Positions 61,601-64,000 of a stretch of 64,000 nt of DNA are shown one piece after another (the first letter of the stretch is position 1; every line of letters starts with the position of its first letter). A model generated the notes under the pieces. That model ran no database searches and was not told where the DNA came from. It saw only the letters and a list, made by a program, of their open reading frames with translations. The position numbers and the translations under genes were made by a program. Location: positions 6,701,182 to 6,765,181 of the forward strand of contig OZ024788.1 in NCBI GenBank assembly GCA_964017065.1. Reading direction: 5' to 3'. This DNA comes from Haliclona indistincta. Taxonomy: Eukaryota; Porifera; Demospongiae; Haplosclerida; Chalinidae.

Positions 61601-63837
61601 AAATCCATCTACTGATTTCTCAGTCAATTTCTGCAACAAAAAAGATGTGTTAATACCCAATACATCTGTGTTACTCACCTGATCTCCAGCAAACCATATT
61701 CCCATTCTTGGTTGAAGACGAAACCGTTCTTTTCGGCAGTTTTGAACAGCTGAGCACTGCAGATATGCGACACCATCAGCTGCTATTCTCACTAGAGCAC
61801 AGTGCGGAGTAGTGAACCTATCAAGACTTTGAGGGCAATAGAATCCGATATGGCACACCTCTGAGGCAAGATGAGCAAAGCGCATTTTTACAAGATAAAG
61901 TGCTCGTTGCATCTCGTGACGAATCTGTGAGTACCACTGAGGTATCTGAGACTCTGGTCCTTCTACTGCCAGCTGAATGTGGTCTCCTCTGTCATAAACC
62001 TCAACCTTTGTGAGTAAGCTAGTGTTAGCTACAAATGTTATGAAATCTTTGTAGCGATCAATATTTGCAAGTTTCCAGTTACGAGCTAATTGTGCAACGA
62101 GGGCTGTAAACAAACTGCTGTGAGGAGAGTGGCCATGTTTGTAACAAAAGAGAAGTGAAGCAGTGTTTTTGTTTTGTTCTTCGACAAACAGCTGACTACT
62201 GAGCAAAGAGCATGGCTGCAGTAAAGAAGGCATGAAGTAGACAGTAGTACCATCAACACGCTCAACTTCTGAGAGAAATTTATAGTACTTCAGTAGCTCC
62301 AAGAGGCAAGATACCGGGACCTCATCAACAGGTTCTTCAAGAGATGTTAATTCATTAATCAAAGCCGTGGAGATTTCAGCTTTCTTGCGAACTATTGCTA
62401 AATCTTGCGGAAGACTTGGAGTCCCATTTAAGGCCACTTCTGTGAAAGATTTTAGTGGAATAGTGAGTTCCCGCGATTGACAAATAACTAGATTTTTCAT
62501 TTTTGGAACTTCTCGAAAGTGAAGAAGCATTCCTAGCTTTTTATGAGCATCTTTGAGAATATGAGTGAGTTCTCTGTCAGATATACCAAATATCCTTGCC
62601 ACATACTCGCACTCGCTATAGCTCATTACTCCACCTCTTAAATTCAATATGTTGACGAAAATGTAAGCATTCATTTCAAGATGGAATTCGTTGCTTTTAT
62701 GAAGAATTTTTCGGATTGCATTTTTTGTGCTTGTTTCATCGTTCGAATTGCAATGAAGATCAAGCGAAAAGATCATTTGATTTTGTTGATGGCAGCAGTA
62801 TCGGATTGCTTTATCAGAGCCACTAGATTGCACTAACATTTTAAGGTCGGCATCAACTCGATGCAGCTCTGATGTGACTAATTGCTGGTTTTTGCCAGAA
62901 TGAACACCCACTATGGCCATAGTGTAGCATTCTCTAGCAGCTCTATTGGTTGCCCATGGCCAATTAATTTTTTTCACTGATTCTATTACTCGATGTATGT
63001 ACTGCTTTGCAATCTGCCATGACGTCTGCTCTGAGTAAGCCGGTGATGCTAGAGGTTTGTTTTCACATGATAGATCGAGGCAGATGAAGTGAAAGATATT
63101 AGAACTTTTTAGTAAAATTAGAGCCATCTCGATGACTTCAGGTAATTCTCCCATATCCAGTGCTACATTGTACACCTCATGCGGTGATTTTATCATGTTT
63201 ATTATTTCATAATCAAAAAGAACCAGAAATTTTATCCACTCTTTCTGTTCAAGAAGAGAACGATTTCTAATTGCCTTTTCGTCTAATAATATTGGTATTT
63301 CGCCCATAATGCTATTGGCAATGTTGCAAATTGCATCCCTACCATGCTCTTCAGGGCCACTGGCAACCAGAATACGACTGCTGATAGTGGCTATTTGAGG
63401 CTCAGGAGCTCGTGGCAGACTCACTAGTGTATGATGATCTGTGACCACTCCTAAAAGAAGGATATAATTGCTGTGTCAACATTAATTTTTATGTCATTAT
63501 TGTGTACCATATTTCTGTGTTAGCTTGTCTGCTGCAATGCTTTCTCCAGCTTCTCTCAGTGCAATAATCACGTCTTGAACAGTAGGAGAGGGATGATTCC
63601 TGAGCCATTTAGCAAACATGGCTACTTGGCATGCATGTTTCTGATTGTTCTTCGCCAGTTCTATTTGCTGTAAGTCATAGCCTTCAAAGCCTAGACATTC
63701 TCCAACCTTGAACCAGTTTGATATTCTCAACTTAACCAAATCACCAAGTGATGGTGATGGTACTATAGATGTATACATGAATGACTGTTTGCAACATTTT
63801 ACTTGTATATAGCTTTACCTCTATGGCTTTTGTCCAT
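58620..63837 (-). CDS. ROCO copy C: death domain, pseudo-Roc-COR, Roc-COR, death domain
   Basis: Closest relative of copy A in its second half. Exon 1 (63819-63837) codes only MDKSHR. The N-terminal death domain begins VPSPSLGDLVKLRISNWFKV and includes QVAMFAKWLRNHPSPTVQDV. The first Roc half has a lost P-loop (ASGPEEHGRDA, coded near 63330-63363) and G3 LDMGELPE. The second half has G1 GAPGVGKTS, G3 DTGGQPEYQDILPVLLGG and G4 GTHQDE. The two halves join through LTEKSVDGFVNILQPISLFS, a linker conserved in all three copies. A linker exon near 59166-59305 shares EEPMII with copy A, followed by KRKHRDEHE-type basic text. The last exon, ending at 58620, is the death domain (LSDLVDILAPVVKDWYELGI ... 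IVAALRSKILNHNNIADELE). The promoter lies at the right window edge. Confidence 0.85.
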
Positions 63838-63954
63838 GATTATGTCAAAATGATTAGCTGGCCACCTAAGGATTGATTGTTGTTATGTTGGTTATTTGAA
63901 CATAAGACTCTCTCACCTTTAAACAATCTGGTTAAGCTTTAGGAGGAGTTTTGT

Positions 63955-64000
63955 AATACTGTCAGCTAAAATCACCGATCAAAACAACTAACTCAGCTAA
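63955..64000 (-). promoter_or_regulatory. Upstream block of ROCO copy C matching copy B
   Basis: Partner of the conserved block at 50440-50500; aaacaatctggttaag at 63922 also resembles aacgatctggtcctgg at 50417. The window ends inside the conserved stretch. Confidence 0.45.

Overview
The window is eukaryotic and animal. Every real gene is split by short GT-AG introns, and the families (U1-70K, glycogen synthase, C2CD5, ITFG2, ROCO GTPases with death domains) are animal families. Compact gene spacing, short introns, many small palindromic elements and a tandem family of death-domain GTPase genes suggest an early-branching metazoan, most likely a demosponge. That last step is inference.

Layout. 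1-8188 (minus): 5' half of a C2CD5-type C2-domain gene that runs off the left edge. 8255-10485 (plus): decayed 5' half of an S9 prolyl-oligopeptidase gene, head-to-head with C2CD5. 10.5-17.9 kb: gene-poor DNA with MITE-like palindromes, a fossil C2CD5 exon and a long TG microsatellite. 17934-19767 (plus): a secreted coiled-coil/EAR-repeat protein, followed by an LDL-receptor class A fragment and flanked by inverted copies of one repeat. 20891-24726 (minus): the intact S9 peptidase, with an inverted copy of its own last exons and a fossil C2CD5 exon 1 at its 5' side. 25555-31747 (minus): glycogen synthase. 31979-34801 (minus): U1 snRNP 70K. 35.2-36.95 kb: three tandem ~0.5-kb repeats.

37.0-63.8 kb holds three tandem minus-strand paralogues of one unusual architecture: N-terminal death domain, degenerate Roc-COR, complete Roc-COR, linker, C-terminal death domain, about 1,580 residues spliced. 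Between copies B and C lies ITFG2 (plus, KICSTOR subunit); a fossil ITFG2 exon sits in the matching place between copies A and B. A [ROCO + ITFG2] block therefore appears to have been duplicated, with one ITFG2 decaying.

The ROCO genes are the best candidate for an undescribed system: a GTPase and a pseudo-GTPase fused in one chain between two death-fold adaptors. ITFG2 (nutrient control of TORC1), glycogen synthase and C2CD5 (insulin-responsive vesicle traffic in mammals) touch metabolic signalling, but nothing in the sequence shows they act together. CDS coordinates for split genes span first to last coding base seen; exon limits were read by eye from homology and splice sites.
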